Source: a virus. Taken from it: a DNA stretch of 64,000 bases. The stretch spans positions 29,325 through 93,324 of IMG/VR virus record IMGVR_UViG_3300009151_000045, one strand, 5' to 3'. The notes under the pieces were generated by a model. It was not told the DNA's origin, did no database searches, and worked only from the letters and a program-made list of their open reading frames with translations. Shown here piece after piece: positions 1 to 9,422 of this stretch. Numbering within the stretch: position 1 is the first letter of the stretch; each line of letters starts with the position of its first letter. Both the position numbers and the translations under genes were made by a program.

Positions 1-294
1 AATTTGAGTGGTGCTACCGCAGACACAGTTTGGCATTTGGACTGGGCAACATTTAACAAGACCACAGGTGTGGCTAACCTATATTCAGCTACCAGCGTAC
101 AGCCCACGACCTATACGTATACAGCAACCAATACTGCCATACGAGGCCCTAACCAATTGAGATTGTTTAATAGGCAAAGCGGTACTGAGGCACATCCAGC
201 TGACATTGGCGTGATAAAGGTGTGGGATGGTGCCTTAACTTTGGCTCAGGTTCAGACTGAATATGCGGCCTATAAAACCCGATTTGGATATTAA
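1..294 (+). CDS. C-terminal end of a LamG/concanavalin-like virion protein (partial)
   Basis: The frame is open from base 1, so the start lies upstream of the window and only about 97 residues are visible. The end of the protein (GVIKVWDGALTLAQVQTEY, then a short tail) has the pattern typical of the last strand and helix of LamG/concanavalin-like lectin domains, where a line such as IAEVxIYNRALSxxEI closes the fold. It lies just upstream of, and on the same strand as, a set of tail-fibre genes, so a role as a fibre or adhesin binding host surface sugar is likely. The domain call rests on this short C-terminal motif only. Confidence 0.55.
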   Translation, partial: NLSGATADTVWHLDWATFNKTTGVANLYSATSVQPTTYTYTATNTAIRGPNQLRLFNRQSGTEAHPADIGVIKVWDGALTLAQVQTEYAAYKTRFGY

Positions 295-314
295 ACTAGC
301 ACATTATGAAAACA

Positions 315-322
315 GCTAAATA
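315..322 (+). promoter_or_regulatory. T4-type late promoter (GCTAAATA)
   Basis: GCTAAATA lies 20 nt before the ATG of the gene at 343. The same octamer occurs at the same distance before the genes starting at 42369 and 55192, and GATAAATA/AATAAATA occupies the equivalent place before other virion genes. This matches the NATAAATA class of T4-like late promoters with one changed base. Confidence 0.5.
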
Positions 323-342
323 CAAGATAAAGAGAGTTAACT

Positions 343-948
343 ATGCATAAAGATCAAACTGGAGTCCATATTGAAGGTCATATCAAGATATATGATCCTG
401 AATCTAAAGAAGTTTACATCAATAAACGCAATGCAATCCACTACGAAAATATGAGTATTGCTTTGGCCAATACCATGATCAACAACGGTCAAGGCTACAT
501 ATATCAAATGGCCTTTGGCAACGGTGGAACCAGCATTGATCCTACCGGAATCATTACATATCTAACTCCTAATTCAAGCGGAACTAATGCCAGTCTTTAC
601 AATCAAACATATACCAAAGTTGTAGATGGCACAGCCAGTACCAACATGGACGCAACACGCAATTTCACAGAAGTGCGTCATGTAACTGGAACAAACTACA
701 GCGATATATTTGTGACCTGCTTGTTGGATTATGGCGAGCCTAGCGGTCAATCTGCTTTCGACACCACAATCAACGGCGAAACAACATTTGTATTTGACGA
801 ACTAGGGTTACAAAGTTACAGCCCAACAGGCAATAATTTATTACTAACACATGTGATATTCCATCCTGTGCTAAAGAGTTTAAATCGTTTGATACAGATC
901 GATTACACAGTGCGTATACAAAGCCTTACTGGCTTGGTAAATGTTTAA
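343..948 (+). CDS. Putative virion (tail/baseplate-associated) protein
   Basis: This 201-residue protein has no signal peptide or membrane segment. It is rich in Asn, Thr and Ser with alternating beta-type stretches, as in phage fibre and baseplate proteins. It begins MHKDQTGVHIEGHIKIYD and I recognise no enzymatic motif. A late-promoter octamer lies just upstream, and it sits between a LamG protein end and a tail-collar fibre, so a structural role is the best inference. The start is the ATG at 343, with GAGAG about 8 nt before it. The exact function is unknown. Confidence 0.6.
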   Translation: MHKDQTGVHIEGHIKIYDPESKEVYINKRNAIHYENMSIALANTMINNGQGYIYQMAFGNGGTSIDPTGIITYLTPNSSGTNASLYNQTYTKVVDGTASTNMDATRNFTEVRHVTGTNYSDIFVTCLLDYGEPSGQSAFDTTINGETTFVFDELGLQSYSPTGNNLLLTHVIFHPVLKSLNRLIQIDYTVRIQSLTGLVNV

Positions 949-958
949 GGGGCTATAG

Positions 959-3148
959 ATGACATACACAGTTTCATTTACTGACTCAACAAATCCTGCC
1001 AAACCTCCGATTACAGTTGCAGACGGTGCGCTAAACAATCAAACCAGTTTGTCACTGGTAGGTCAAAATTATTCAGGATATGGGCCTGTAATAGCAGGAA
1101 ACTTTTTACATCTGTTAGAAAATTTTGCCAGTGGTATTGCTCCTATCAATCCTGTTCAAGGACAATTATGGTACGACACCAATGTAAATTCCAACATACT
1201 TAGAGTATACAACGGAACTCAATGGATAGAAGCAGGAGCACTGAAAAAAGCCACAGCAGCCAATCAACCTAGTGTTTCGGCCAGTGTAGCAGGAGACCTA
1301 TGGGTCGACACTACCAACAGTCAACTTTATCTATTTTCAGGTGCAAGCTGGTTATTGGTTGGTCCCACATACAGTGCAGGATTGCAAACAGGTCCAATAG
1401 TAGAGTCTATAGTTGATACTTCGAACATAAGCCACCCAGTTATTTCGATGTATGTAACTAGTACAACAGACAATATATCTTATCGACTTGCAATAATAAG
1501 CAAAGACGCATTTACTCCCAAGTCTAGCATCATCGGATATCAAACAATCAAAGAAGGTGTAAACTTATATTCAAACAGTTTAACCAAAGATTCCGCCACT
1601 ATCTGGGGAACTGCTGACGTGGCCAACAATTTACTGGTTGGTTCCAGCACAGTGCCAGCGGCAAATTTTTTAAGATCGGATGTAACCAGCACTTCAAACA
1701 GTGTTCTAAATATTAGAAATGCAGGCGGCTTGAGTATAGGAAATGATCTCAGTTTCAATATTTCACAAGGCCCAACGGCCTTTACGCTATTTTCTAAAAA
1801 TACCACAAGCAGTATTGAATTCAGTGTAAACGGAAGTACGCTGTTACATTTAGATCCATCTGGATATGTGGGCGTGGGTGCAGGAAATACATCCCCTGCC
1901 ACCGCTCTCAGCGTAGCAGGAGTTGTAACTTCGGGTATAGCAGGTGCACCTGGCGGACTGATAGTGACTGATGGAGCAAGTCCTATACCAACTACAGTGT
2001 TAACTGTCAGCACTACCGGTGGAATCACCACGTCTCTGAACATGACCTCTACAGGCAATTTGTCAGTGGGCGGTGTAGTCACAGTTGGATCTGGATCAGC
2101 TGGCGGCGCAGTAATATTACCGGCACCTTCAGTTTCGGTTCCGCTATTTGATATAGGTTCGGCCAGTCAGCCTTTTAGAAACATATATGCCAACACATTT
2201 ACCGGCAGTTTTACCGGAACATTCGTTGGCTCAGTAACAGGTAATGCCAGCGGCACCGCTACCGCACTACAAAATCCTACACAATTTTCCATTACTGGCG
2301 ACGTAATTACCACTGCTCCAATCAATTTTACTGGAAATTCAGGACCAGCTACATTAACTACCTTGGTCAGCAACACAATGATTTCGGGAAAGACGGCAGC
2401 TACCGGAGCCAGTGCAACAGATCAAATGTTGGTATTGCAAACAAATGCCAACACTTCAAATCTAGTCAGCATGACAAGACAGACTTTTCTATCCGGGGTA
2501 GGCATTTTTGCAATACCGGCTGGAGTTATGATGCCGTTTGCTGGCCCAGTGTCTGCAATTCCTGTGGGATGGTTGTTATGTGATGGCAGTGAGATCAGCA
2601 CAGCTACATACAATCAATTGTTTTTAGCGATAGGGTTTGTGTACAAGGCACAAATAAATCTATCGGGCGTAAACACGTTTGCTCTTCCGGATATGAGGGG
2701 TCGCATGCCGTTGGGATTAACCAACATGAACAACTATGGAAACATTCCTGGATTTACTCAAGCTGTCAACAGTAGTGGACAAACGGTTAATACAGGCGGC
2801 CAGCGCGGCACAGTGACAGGAGTGATAACACAAAGTGCAAATCAAACTCCAGCATCTATACTAGGAGCGGTTGGTGGATCCGACGGAACAGTACTATCAG
2901 TTGGCCAGATTCCCCAGCACAAACATAAACTAAGTACTACCAATGCTCAATACTATGCTCCGGGTGTAAATGGAGGATCTCCAGACACTAATGCTTCTCA
3001 AGGATACAGCATACCGCCAGGCGGAACAGGTTACGGATTGACCAATACCGGAGATATGACAACTGGTGGTGCCGGTGATAGTGTAAACTTGATAAATCCT
3101 TTTATGGCAGTTAACTATATAATCTTTACTGGTGCAGGACTAAGCTAA
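959..3148 (+). CDS. Tail fibre protein with C-terminal tail-collar domain
   Basis: This 729-residue fibre has an N-terminal module of about 130 residues (LVGQNYSGYG ... LLENFASG ... GQLWYDT ... NGTQW) shared with the next two genes. A long beta-rich Ser/Thr/Gly shaft follows. The C-terminal part carries a phage tail-collar domain: MMPFAGPVSAIPVGWLLCDG at about 520, then LPDMRGRMPLG, then the QIPQHKHKL stretch and a hydrophobic end. In this family the collar domain makes trimeric receptor-binding tips, and HxH residues near the tip can bind iron. The gene ends in TAATG, sharing bases with the next start, so the two are translationally coupled. Confidence 0.85.
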   Translation: MTYTVSFTDSTNPAKPPITVADGALNNQTSLSLVGQNYSGYGPVIAGNFLHLLENFASGIAPINPVQGQLWYDTNVNSNILRVYNGTQWIEAGALKKATAANQPSVSASVAGDLWVDTTNSQLYLFSGASWLLVGPTYSAGLQTGPIVESIVDTSNISHPVISMYVTSTTDNISYRLAIISKDAFTPKSSIIGYQTIKEGVNLYSNSLTKDSATIWGTADVANNLLVGSSTVPAANFLRSDVTSTSNSVLNIRNAGGLSIGNDLSFNISQGPTAFTLFSKNTTSSIEFSVNGSTLLHLDPSGYVGVGAGNTSPATALSVAGVVTSGIAGAPGGLIVTDGASPIPTTVLTVSTTGGITTSLNMTSTGNLSVGGVVTVGSGSAGGAVILPAPSVSVPLFDIGSASQPFRNIYANTFTGSFTGTFVGSVTGNASGTATALQNPTQFSITGDVITTAPINFTGNSGPATLTTLVSNTMISGKTAATGASATDQMLVLQTNANTSNLVSMTRQTFLSGVGIFAIPAGVMMPFAGPVSAIPVGWLLCDGSEISTATYNQLFLAIGFVYKAQINLSGVNTFALPDMRGRMPLGLTNMNNYGNIPGFTQAVNSSGQTVNTGGQRGTVTGVITQSANQTPASILGAVGGSDGTVLSVGQIPQHKHKLSTTNAQYYAPGVNGGSPDTNASQGYSIPPGGTGYGLTNTGDMTTGGAGDSVNLINPFMAVNYIIFTGAGLS

Positions 3149-4488
3149 TGACATATTCAATTCTTTTAACCAATGGTACTACACTAGTACCCGGTGGCTT
3201 GGCCAATGCTACTATCAATCAAACCACTACCGATTTGACCTTGATCGGACAAAACACCTCGGGCTACGGCACATATATCAATCAGAATTTTGTTAAATTA
3301 TTAGAAAATTTTGCCAATACAAGTCAGCCAAATCATCCTCTCAAGGGACAGTTGTGGTATGATACTAGTCAAAATTTGTTACAAATTTATAATGGCAATC
3401 AATTTACTCCAACTGGAAATACTATCGTAGCTGATTCAGCCCCCAGCGGACTGACCACAGGAGGATTATGGATCAATAGTAAAACCAGTCAACTGTACTT
3501 TAACGATGGCACACAAACTACCCTAGCCGGACCAGCTTACACAAGACAGCAGGGACTATCTGGATTTATTGTCAGTTCAGTGCTTGACACATTGAATGTC
3601 AGCCATACCATTGTGTCTCTTTATGTTGCCAATACACTGATGGGTATTTTTGCCAAGGAATCATTCGTTCCAGCATCAGCCATTACAGGTTTTACTGATA
3701 CAGTTACAATCAACGCCTACCAAACACGTACAATATTAACAGTAGAATCTGCCTCGGCTAATACATTGATAGTAGGTCAAACAATAACTGGTGACGGAGT
3801 ATTACCAAATACAATTATCACCAGCTTGACAGTCAATGGTGTGACAGCTAACGGCGGCGTGGGGCAATACCTAGTAAGTACCAATGCCATAGTAACCTCT
3901 ACAACTATGACCGCAGTGTATGGTACTTTGCAAATCGGGTTTAATGTCAGCACTTATGGAGGCATCAAATTCAATGTTCCAGTAAGTCAAGCCAACTATT
4001 TGTTATCGCCCACTGACGGTTCTTTGAAGAACGCTAATAGTTTTTTATCAACTACGTCGGCCTCTCAGACTACTGGCACAATCTCTATAGCTAATTCGGC
4101 AGTTGATAGTGTTGGGTCGACACCACAATTGGTGCTAGGCCAATCGGGATATACACAAATTAACACTACTTACAGTGCATTTGAAATAAAAAGTAAGATA
4201 GCTAATCAGGATTTTCAAGTCACTTTAAACCCTGCCAATAATGCTACCCAAGCATTTTATATCAACGGCACTGTTTTACGAGTTGGAATCAACGGATTTA
4301 ATGCCAGTAATCTGCCGCAGGCCACACTGGATGTCAACGGTTCCTTTAGAGTCGCTCCGGGCAATGTTCCACTGCACTATAATTCAACGGGTGTGCAAGG
4401 ACAAATTGCATGGGATTCAGGATTTATCTATGTTTGTATTGCAACAAATACCTGGGCTCGAGCACCGCTTACAAGCGTTTCTTGGTAA
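3148..4488 (+). CDS. Tail fibre protein, paralogue of the neighbouring fibres
   Basis: This 446-residue protein shares the N-terminal module of the genes at 959 and 4536 (LIGQNTSGYGTYINQNFVKL, then LLENFAN and GQLWYDT). That module probably anchors each fibre to the same baseplate or collar site. The middle is beta-rich and the C-terminus (about 400-446) ends in a short domain without a collar motif. Its start codon overlaps the stop of the previous gene. A different tip on the same anchor suggests a second receptor specificity or a spacer fibre. The C-terminal function is not recognisable. Confidence 0.75.
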   Translation: MTYSILLTNGTTLVPGGLANATINQTTTDLTLIGQNTSGYGTYINQNFVKLLENFANTSQPNHPLKGQLWYDTSQNLLQIYNGNQFTPTGNTIVADSAPSGLTTGGLWINSKTSQLYFNDGTQTTLAGPAYTRQQGLSGFIVSSVLDTLNVSHTIVSLYVANTLMGIFAKESFVPASAITGFTDTVTINAYQTRTILTVESASANTLIVGQTITGDGVLPNTIITSLTVNGVTANGGVGQYLVSTNAIVTSTTMTAVYGTLQIGFNVSTYGGIKFNVPVSQANYLLSPTDGSLKNANSFLSTTSASQTTGTISIANSAVDSVGSTPQLVLGQSGYTQINTTYSAFEIKSKIANQDFQVTLNPANNATQAFYINGTVLRVGINGFNASNLPQATLDVNGSFRVAPGNVPLHYNSTGVQGQIAWDSGFIYVCIATNTWARAPLTSVSW

Positions 4489-4501
4489 CAGCTTAAAATA
4501 T

Positions 4502-4509
4502 GATAAATA
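4502..4509 (+). promoter_or_regulatory. T4-type late promoter (GATAAATA)
   Basis: GATAAATA fits the NATAAATA late promoter of T4-like phages and lies 26 nt before the ATG of the fibre gene at 4536, the same spacing seen at other late genes here. Confidence 0.6.
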
Positions 4510-4535
4510 CACTGAAATAAGGATGAGCGACTACC

Positions 4536-6011
4536 ATGTCATATACAATTAATCATTATAACGGCACTTTGTTGGCTACTGTAGCAGATGGCACAGTTGA
4601 TACAAGTACTAATCTTACGCTAGTAGGCAAAAACTATGCCGGCTATGGTCAAGCGCAAAACGACAATTTTGTCTGGTTGTTAGAAAATTTTGCCAATACT
4701 TCAAGTCCAGCAAATCCACTAGCTGGACAAATTTGGTTTGACAGCGGTAACAAGAAATTAAAATTTTGGGACGGAGCAAAATTCCGTATTGCTAGCGGAG
4801 CAGAAACTGGAACCACGGCACCTTCCGGACTAACGCTGGGCGATTTTTGGTTCAACACTCAGAGCAATCAGTTGTATGCATGGACTGGCACTACCTTTAC
4901 TTTAATTGGACCTCAACAAGTGGTAGGTGCTGGGACAACTCAGATGCAATCTGTTAGTGTACTTGATGTTAATAATGTAAGTCATGCTATTATACAAGGT
5001 GTTGTTAACGGCCAAACAGTTTTTACTATTGCAGGAAGTGATGCACCATTCAACTTAAACTCTACTACAAATCCAATTACAGGATTTGATACAATACAGC
5101 AAGGGTTAACCTTGCAGTATACTATCAACGCCAATAACGGTGTAACATCGGGCAGTCAACGGTTCTGGGGAACGGCAACCAATGCAGAAAAACTAGGCGG
5201 TCATAGTATTAGCGAGTTCGTGCTGAATACAGGAACCCCGCAGTTTACCTCTCTAGTTAATTTTAGCGATACAGGATTTACAATAGGTAGTCCTATTTCC
5301 AAGCTGGCTATATATAATGCAGGCCAAACGACTCCTACCATACAAAATATTAATGGCACTACAATACAATTTCAAACACTGGTCAACGGATCGACAGTAA
5401 CTCCGTTGATATTGAATGGTAATAGTGCTACTCCTGGAAATACAATAGCTAATTTAGGATCAGCACAGTTACCGTGGGCCAACGTGTACGGTACTTATCA
5501 TTGGGGTACAGCCCAGCAGGCTGATGCTCTAAACGTAAACAATGTGTATGTAACCGCAAGCACATCATCCACTCCCGGAACAATCGTAGCTAGAGATAGC
5601 AGTTCAAATATTTACGCTAATTTGTTCAACGGTACTGCAACTTCAGCACAGTATGCTGACTTGGCAGAAAAATATTTGCCAGATGCTGAATATCCAACAG
5701 GTACAGTTGTAAGTGTTGGTGGTGATCAGGAAATAACTGCTGCCACAGATGGTGATAGAGCTATTGGTGTAATTTCTGCTAATCCAGCATATATGATGAA
5801 CAGCGATCTTGAAGGCGGTGTTTATGTTGCATTGAAAGGACGAGTTCCGGTATTTGTAGTAGGTCCAATTAGCAAAGGTCAGTATTTGATATCTTGCGGA
5901 ACTGGTATGGCCACCGCGGCAAATGACAGTTCAACTCCTGGAATTTTTGCTGTTAGTTTAGAAAACAGTAATCATGACGGAGTCAAACTTGTAGAATGTG
6001 TGATTCTGTAA
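4536..6011 (+). CDS. Tail fibre protein with conserved C-terminal domain
   Basis: This 491-residue protein is the third fibre with the shared N-terminal module (LVGKNYAGYGQ, LLENFANT, GQIWFDS). The last 120 or so residues (from about YADLAEKYLPDAEYPTGTVV to the end) form a separate compact domain. Similar domains occur at the ends of many T4-like cyanophage fibres, where they may act as a trimerisation or self-cleaving cap; that role is inferred. A late promoter lies 26 nt upstream and a GGATG ribosome-binding region precedes the ATG. Confidence 0.75.
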   Translation: MSYTINHYNGTLLATVADGTVDTSTNLTLVGKNYAGYGQAQNDNFVWLLENFANTSSPANPLAGQIWFDSGNKKLKFWDGAKFRIASGAETGTTAPSGLTLGDFWFNTQSNQLYAWTGTTFTLIGPQQVVGAGTTQMQSVSVLDVNNVSHAIIQGVVNGQTVFTIAGSDAPFNLNSTTNPITGFDTIQQGLTLQYTINANNGVTSGSQRFWGTATNAEKLGGHSISEFVLNTGTPQFTSLVNFSDTGFTIGSPISKLAIYNAGQTTPTIQNINGTTIQFQTLVNGSTVTPLILNGNSATPGNTIANLGSAQLPWANVYGTYHWGTAQQADALNVNNVYVTASTSSTPGTIVARDSSSNIYANLFNGTATSAQYADLAEKYLPDAEYPTGTVVSVGGDQEITAATDGDRAIGVISANPAYMMNSDLEGGVYVALKGRVPVFVVGPISKGQYLISCGTGMATAANDSSTPGIFAVSLENSNHDGVKLVECVIL

Positions 6012-6012
6012 A

Positions 6013-6020
6013 AATAAATA
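6013..6020 (+). promoter_or_regulatory. T4-type late promoter (AATAAATA)
   Basis: AATAAATA matches the NATAAATA late-promoter pattern, immediately after the stop of the upstream fibre gene and 19 nt before the ATG at 6040. Confidence 0.5.
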
Positions 6021-6039
6021 ACAAACAAAGGGATATTCA

Positions 6040-7140
6040 ATGCCAAATATAGCCGCTAACGACTATAATGCTATTCAGGGGTTAGTTGCCGGACGATTAG
6101 GCACCGGTATTAATACATATGGTCAGACACTTTACAGCGCACAAGTGTCAACTTCTGGAAACATTACAGCACAACAGTGGCAGGCTCTTCTAACTGATAT
6201 AGCCGCTCTAAACTATCACCAACTAAATGCCGGTCCGCAGTACAATGGATCACCATTAACTGTGCCTTCAAATGGCACTGGTGTATCGATAACGATTGGT
6301 ACGACTACTTATACCAATGCTCCGCCTGCAGTAAAAATTAAAGAATCAGATCGTGCGGCATATCTTGCAGTGGCAAATGCGCTGGTGAATATCAATCCAT
6401 CTACAGTTTCAGCTATAAGTTATCCGGGCGCCTTTACTACTAATATTAATGCGGCACAACGAACTACCGTTGCCGCAGGTTCTTTTATTGCACCCAGTAT
6501 TAGAACAGGCAGTGTTTCTCCTTGGGGAAGCACTATCAACGGAACAGCTCAAGCTAGTCCGGGAGGTCAACAATTGATTAGTATGATTGTTACACTCACG
6601 TTTCCAGATGCACTATCTGCTCAATATTATTTTAATACAGGCGGATCTATTCTAGTATCAGGTAATGCCACTGCCGGACAGACAGCAATTTCAAATACCA
6701 AAGATTATTCCTGGCAAGTTTTATTGTCCAACATGGGCAATGTTGTTTTTAATTATACCGGCACTGCTTCGTCAGCTAGCAACGGCGTTGGAACTCCTTA
6801 TGGCTGGAGTTATTTTAACGCGAATAGAAATACAACCAAAACAATTTATACCATAACCACATCGTCATCGTTATATGCTCCTAATCAAGCTGATATACTG
6901 TGTAATCTAAATTCTACCGGCACTGTACTTACATTCACACTGGAGCTTCAAGATTTATCCACAGCAATTACTAAAGTTGCTAGCGGTGCGTCACCGGGTG
7001 ATACACTGTTATATTCTATTGATACACCTGTAACAGCCACTATCTCTACCGGAATGACTATTTCATACGCTTCGGGAAATTATGTGTCAACTAGTGCATA
7101 CTTGCCAGTGCCTGTGATCACTACGCCTCTCACTGCATAA
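6040..7140 (+). CDS. Putative tail fibre or virion adhesin protein
   Basis: This 366-residue protein is a distant paralogue of the next gene. Both begin with a DYNAIQ/DYNTIQ helix-like segment, share an ADRAAYLA-type motif near 105-130, and continue with long beta-rich, Ser/Thr/Gly/Asn-rich sequence. No enzymatic motif is visible. A late promoter and a run of same-strand fibre genes support a virion role. An AAAGGG ribosome-binding site lies about 7 nt before the ATG. Confidence 0.6.
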   Translation: MPNIAANDYNAIQGLVAGRLGTGINTYGQTLYSAQVSTSGNITAQQWQALLTDIAALNYHQLNAGPQYNGSPLTVPSNGTGVSITIGTTTYTNAPPAVKIKESDRAAYLAVANALVNINPSTVSAISYPGAFTTNINAAQRTTVAAGSFIAPSIRTGSVSPWGSTINGTAQASPGGQQLISMIVTLTFPDALSAQYYFNTGGSILVSGNATAGQTAISNTKDYSWQVLLSNMGNVVFNYTGTASSASNGVGTPYGWSYFNANRNTTKTIYTITTSSSLYAPNQADILCNLNSTGTVLTFTLELQDLSTAITKVASGASPGDTLLYSIDTPVTATISTGMTISYASGNYVSTSAYLPVPVITTPLTA

Positions 7141-7158
7141 GTACAAAAAGAGGATCAT

Positions 7159-8154
7159 ATGGCAGCTGGACAAGGTTCAAAAATACAAGATACTGACTAT
7201 AATACTATTCAGGCAATAGTATATAATATTTTATACAATGTATATGGCCAGAGAGATCTAAATACAGTAACACTCAACGGCGGAACAGGCCAAGTAACAA
7301 ATTCTACAAATTTTAGATCTGATACTCCTACCACTGTTGCGCGAGCCCCGCAGTGGAATGCTCTTCAAAACGATATAAATCGAATACAACGACACATATA
7401 CAATACTGTACCTAGTCTTACCACAGACACTACCACTGTCAGTATTGGTGAAGCTGACAGAGCCGCATATTTAGCCGCTGCCACAGCACTTAATAGTTCG
7501 ACCATTTGGTATGGATATCCGGCCGATGCAGTCACCCCAGCCACAGTTGGCGGCACCAATCGAAGTTTAGTCCCAGCACTAAAAACAGCAGTACACATAG
7601 TGAATATTCCGTTTGCCAGCACCACCGCTGCCACATATTTTTTCAATGCAGGTAGTAAAATTACTATAGCATCGTCATTGACCCCTCAAGCATCAGGTCT
7701 ACCAGGCGACTTTGGAACTCTGAATACTGACTGGGTAAACCTATTGGCTATTTCAGGAACCTTGTCATTTACTAGGAATACAACAACATGTGACACTTCT
7801 CCCAGTTATGTAACTAATACAAATTTTGGATTTGTCGATGTAACCAGTTCAGAGACTACCATTTTTACTAGAAACATTGCTGACAATCTGTATACTGGCG
7901 GAAGTGCTGACAGGTATTATATAACTGTAAAATATGTGGGATCGACATTGACATTTACTAGTTATTTCACCAATACATATACTAGTACAGGTTATGCTAC
8001 GCCTGGATCAACTCAACCCAGTCCTGCAGTGAACTATCCAATAACTGGGACGTTGTACAACACTGTTACTGCCTACTATGCAACTGGATCAAATGTATCA
8101 GTCAGCGGATATTATCCTGCTGCCAATATTACAGATACATTCAACGTTGTTTAA
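7159..8154 (+). CDS. Putative tail fibre or virion adhesin protein, paralogue of 6040-7140
   Basis: This 331-residue protein starts MAAGQGSKIQDTDYNTIQAI and contains IGEADRAAYLAAA, matching the IKESDRAAYLAVA stretch of its upstream neighbour. The two therefore arose by tandem duplication. The rest is a beta-rich sequence without recognised motifs. It closes the plus-strand structural block; an early-type promoter follows before the next operon. AGAGG lies about 7 nt before the ATG. Confidence 0.6.
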   Translation: MAAGQGSKIQDTDYNTIQAIVYNILYNVYGQRDLNTVTLNGGTGQVTNSTNFRSDTPTTVARAPQWNALQNDINRIQRHIYNTVPSLTTDTTTVSIGEADRAAYLAAATALNSSTIWYGYPADAVTPATVGGTNRSLVPALKTAVHIVNIPFASTTAATYFFNAGSKITIASSLTPQASGLPGDFGTLNTDWVNLLAISGTLSFTRNTTTCDTSPSYVTNTNFGFVDVTSSETTIFTRNIADNLYTGGSADRYYITVKYVGSTLTFTSYFTNTYTSTGYATPGSTQPSPAVNYPITGTLYNTVTAYYATGSNVSVSGYYPAANITDTFNVV

Positions 8155-8177
8155 TCAAATTAATTAATTCTAATCGC

Positions 8178-8206
8178 TTGACAAGCTAATTACTATAGTG
8201 TAACAT
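8178..8206 (+). promoter_or_regulatory. Sigma70-type early promoter
   Basis: TTGACA (8178-8183) and TAACAT (8201-8206) are separated by exactly 17 bp, upstream of the ATG at 8227, which has its own GGAG. The -35 is perfect and the -10 matches four of six. This separates the glycosyltransferase operon from the late fibre genes. Confidence 0.6.
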
Positions 8207-8226
8207 AGTACATTACGGAGTCATTC

Positions 8227-8577
8227 ATGGACGAGAGAATTGAAAAAGCATTTGCGGTAGCCAACTATTCAGCTACCTTATCAAATCAACGAAGAATTAT
8301 TTCAGAGGAATATCAGCAAAAACTGGTATACTATGCCAATGGCGCAACATTCAAAGTTTCTCCAGACCTAATTGCATTTATCAAAACAGTTCTAGATTTG
8401 GGGCACACATCAGATATACCATTTTTAGATGCTAATAATTTTCCTGTAGTTATTGAAAACGTTCAGGAATTTTTAGATAATATAGTTTCTGTATACTTTG
8501 AAGCTCTAAACGAATACACAGTAAAATATTCAGAGATCAAAAAGAAAAGAAAGATAGCTGACATAGTTGAACTATGA
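8227..8577 (+). CDS. Hypothetical protein, first gene of the glycosyltransferase operon
   Basis: This 116-residue, mostly helical protein (MDERIEKAFAVANY...) has a charged, Lys-rich C-terminus and no recognised motif. It follows a sigma70-like promoter and a GGAG site 6 nt before the ATG. Its stop overlaps the start of the first glycosyltransferase-like gene, so it is co-transcribed and probably translationally coupled with it. It could be a small partner of the transferases, but nothing in the sequence proves this. Confidence 0.6.
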   Translation: MDERIEKAFAVANYSATLSNQRRIISEEYQQKLVYYANGATFKVSPDLIAFIKTVLDLGHTSDIPFLDANNFPVVIENVQEFLDNIVSVYFEALNEYTVKYSEIKKKRKIADIVEL

Positions 8578-9422
8578 CCACAGGTGCATTGATATTCGCC
8601 CAGAATAACAAAGTTGTTGACTATGTCAAACTGGCAGTATTTGCGGCTAGTCGTGTTGACCAATACTTGGGCATCCCTGTTAGTCTAGTAACAGATGATA
8701 GCATTTGGCTAGAAAAAAATTATCCCGACCACAAATTCAGCTCTGTTATTCAACTAGAGCATGCCACTATGGCGCAGAGCAGAAGATTTAATGATGGTAC
8801 TATAGCAAGTAATTTTGTTGAATGGAAAAATTGGACACGGAGTCAAGTTTATGATCTTACGCCCTACGATCGCACACTGGTACTAGACAGCGATTATGTT
8901 TTAAATTCTAAAGTATTAAAAACTGCACTAGACAATGATCACGATTTTCAAATATATCGTGACAGTTTCGATCTGGCACTAGAAAGAGATACTAGAGATT
9001 TTGTTCGTATCAATCCTTACAGTGTTCCTTTCTATTGGGCCACAGTTTTTATATTCAATAAAACAGCGTTAACAGAAAGTTTCTTTGTGTTAGTAGAGTA
9101 TATAAAAAACAATTGGATTTATTTTAGGACCTTGTACAATATCAATGCGCAGACGTATAGAAACGATTTTGCATTCAGCATTGCAATACACATAATGAAT
9201 GGAAAAACAGCAGGCGATTTTGCTACAGAACTTCCGGGGAAAATGGTTTATATCAGTGATCGTGATTTGTTGCTAGATGCCAAAGAAGATAAAATGAATT
9301 TTCTAGTACAGAAGCATAAATTTTATGGTGAATATACTGCTGTTAAAACTTCAGGCATTGATATTCATGTTATGAATAAATTCAGTCTAAGTAGATATAT
9401 TTCTGGGGAATCTGGTGTCTAA
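8574..9422 (+). CDS. Glycosyltransferase-like protein (GT-A fold, GT8-like)
   Basis: This 282-residue protein looks like a nucleotide-sugar-dependent transferase of the GT-A fold. It opens with the beta strand GALIFAQNNKVVDYVKLA, has a PVSLVTDD strand, and carries the DxD-type metal site LVLDSDYVL at about residue 100. It is paralogous to the next gene (shared FAQN, DYVK, TPYD and DSD/DTD positions). The acceptor is unknown: candidates are modified phage DNA bases, host surface sugars or virion proteins. The ATGA overlap couples it with the upstream gene. Confidence 0.65.
   Translation: MTTGALIFAQNNKVVDYVKLAVFAASRVDQYLGIPVSLVTDDSIWLEKNYPDHKFSSVIQLEHATMAQSRRFNDGTIASNFVEWKNWTRSQVYDLTPYDRTLVLDSDYVLNSKVLKTALDNDHDFQIYRDSFDLALERDTRDFVRINPYSVPFYWATVFIFNKTALTESFFVLVEYIKNNWIYFRTLYNINAQTYRNDFAFSIAIHIMNGKTAGDFATELPGKMVYISDRDLLLDAKEDKMNFLVQKHKFYGEYTAVKTSGIDIHVMNKFSLSRYISGESGV

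Noticed and set aside
4241-4552. Plus-strand frame overlapping the end of one fibre and the start of the next
   Set aside because: It lies within two genes with clear fibre homology, lacks a ribosome site and its product has no phage-like composition.
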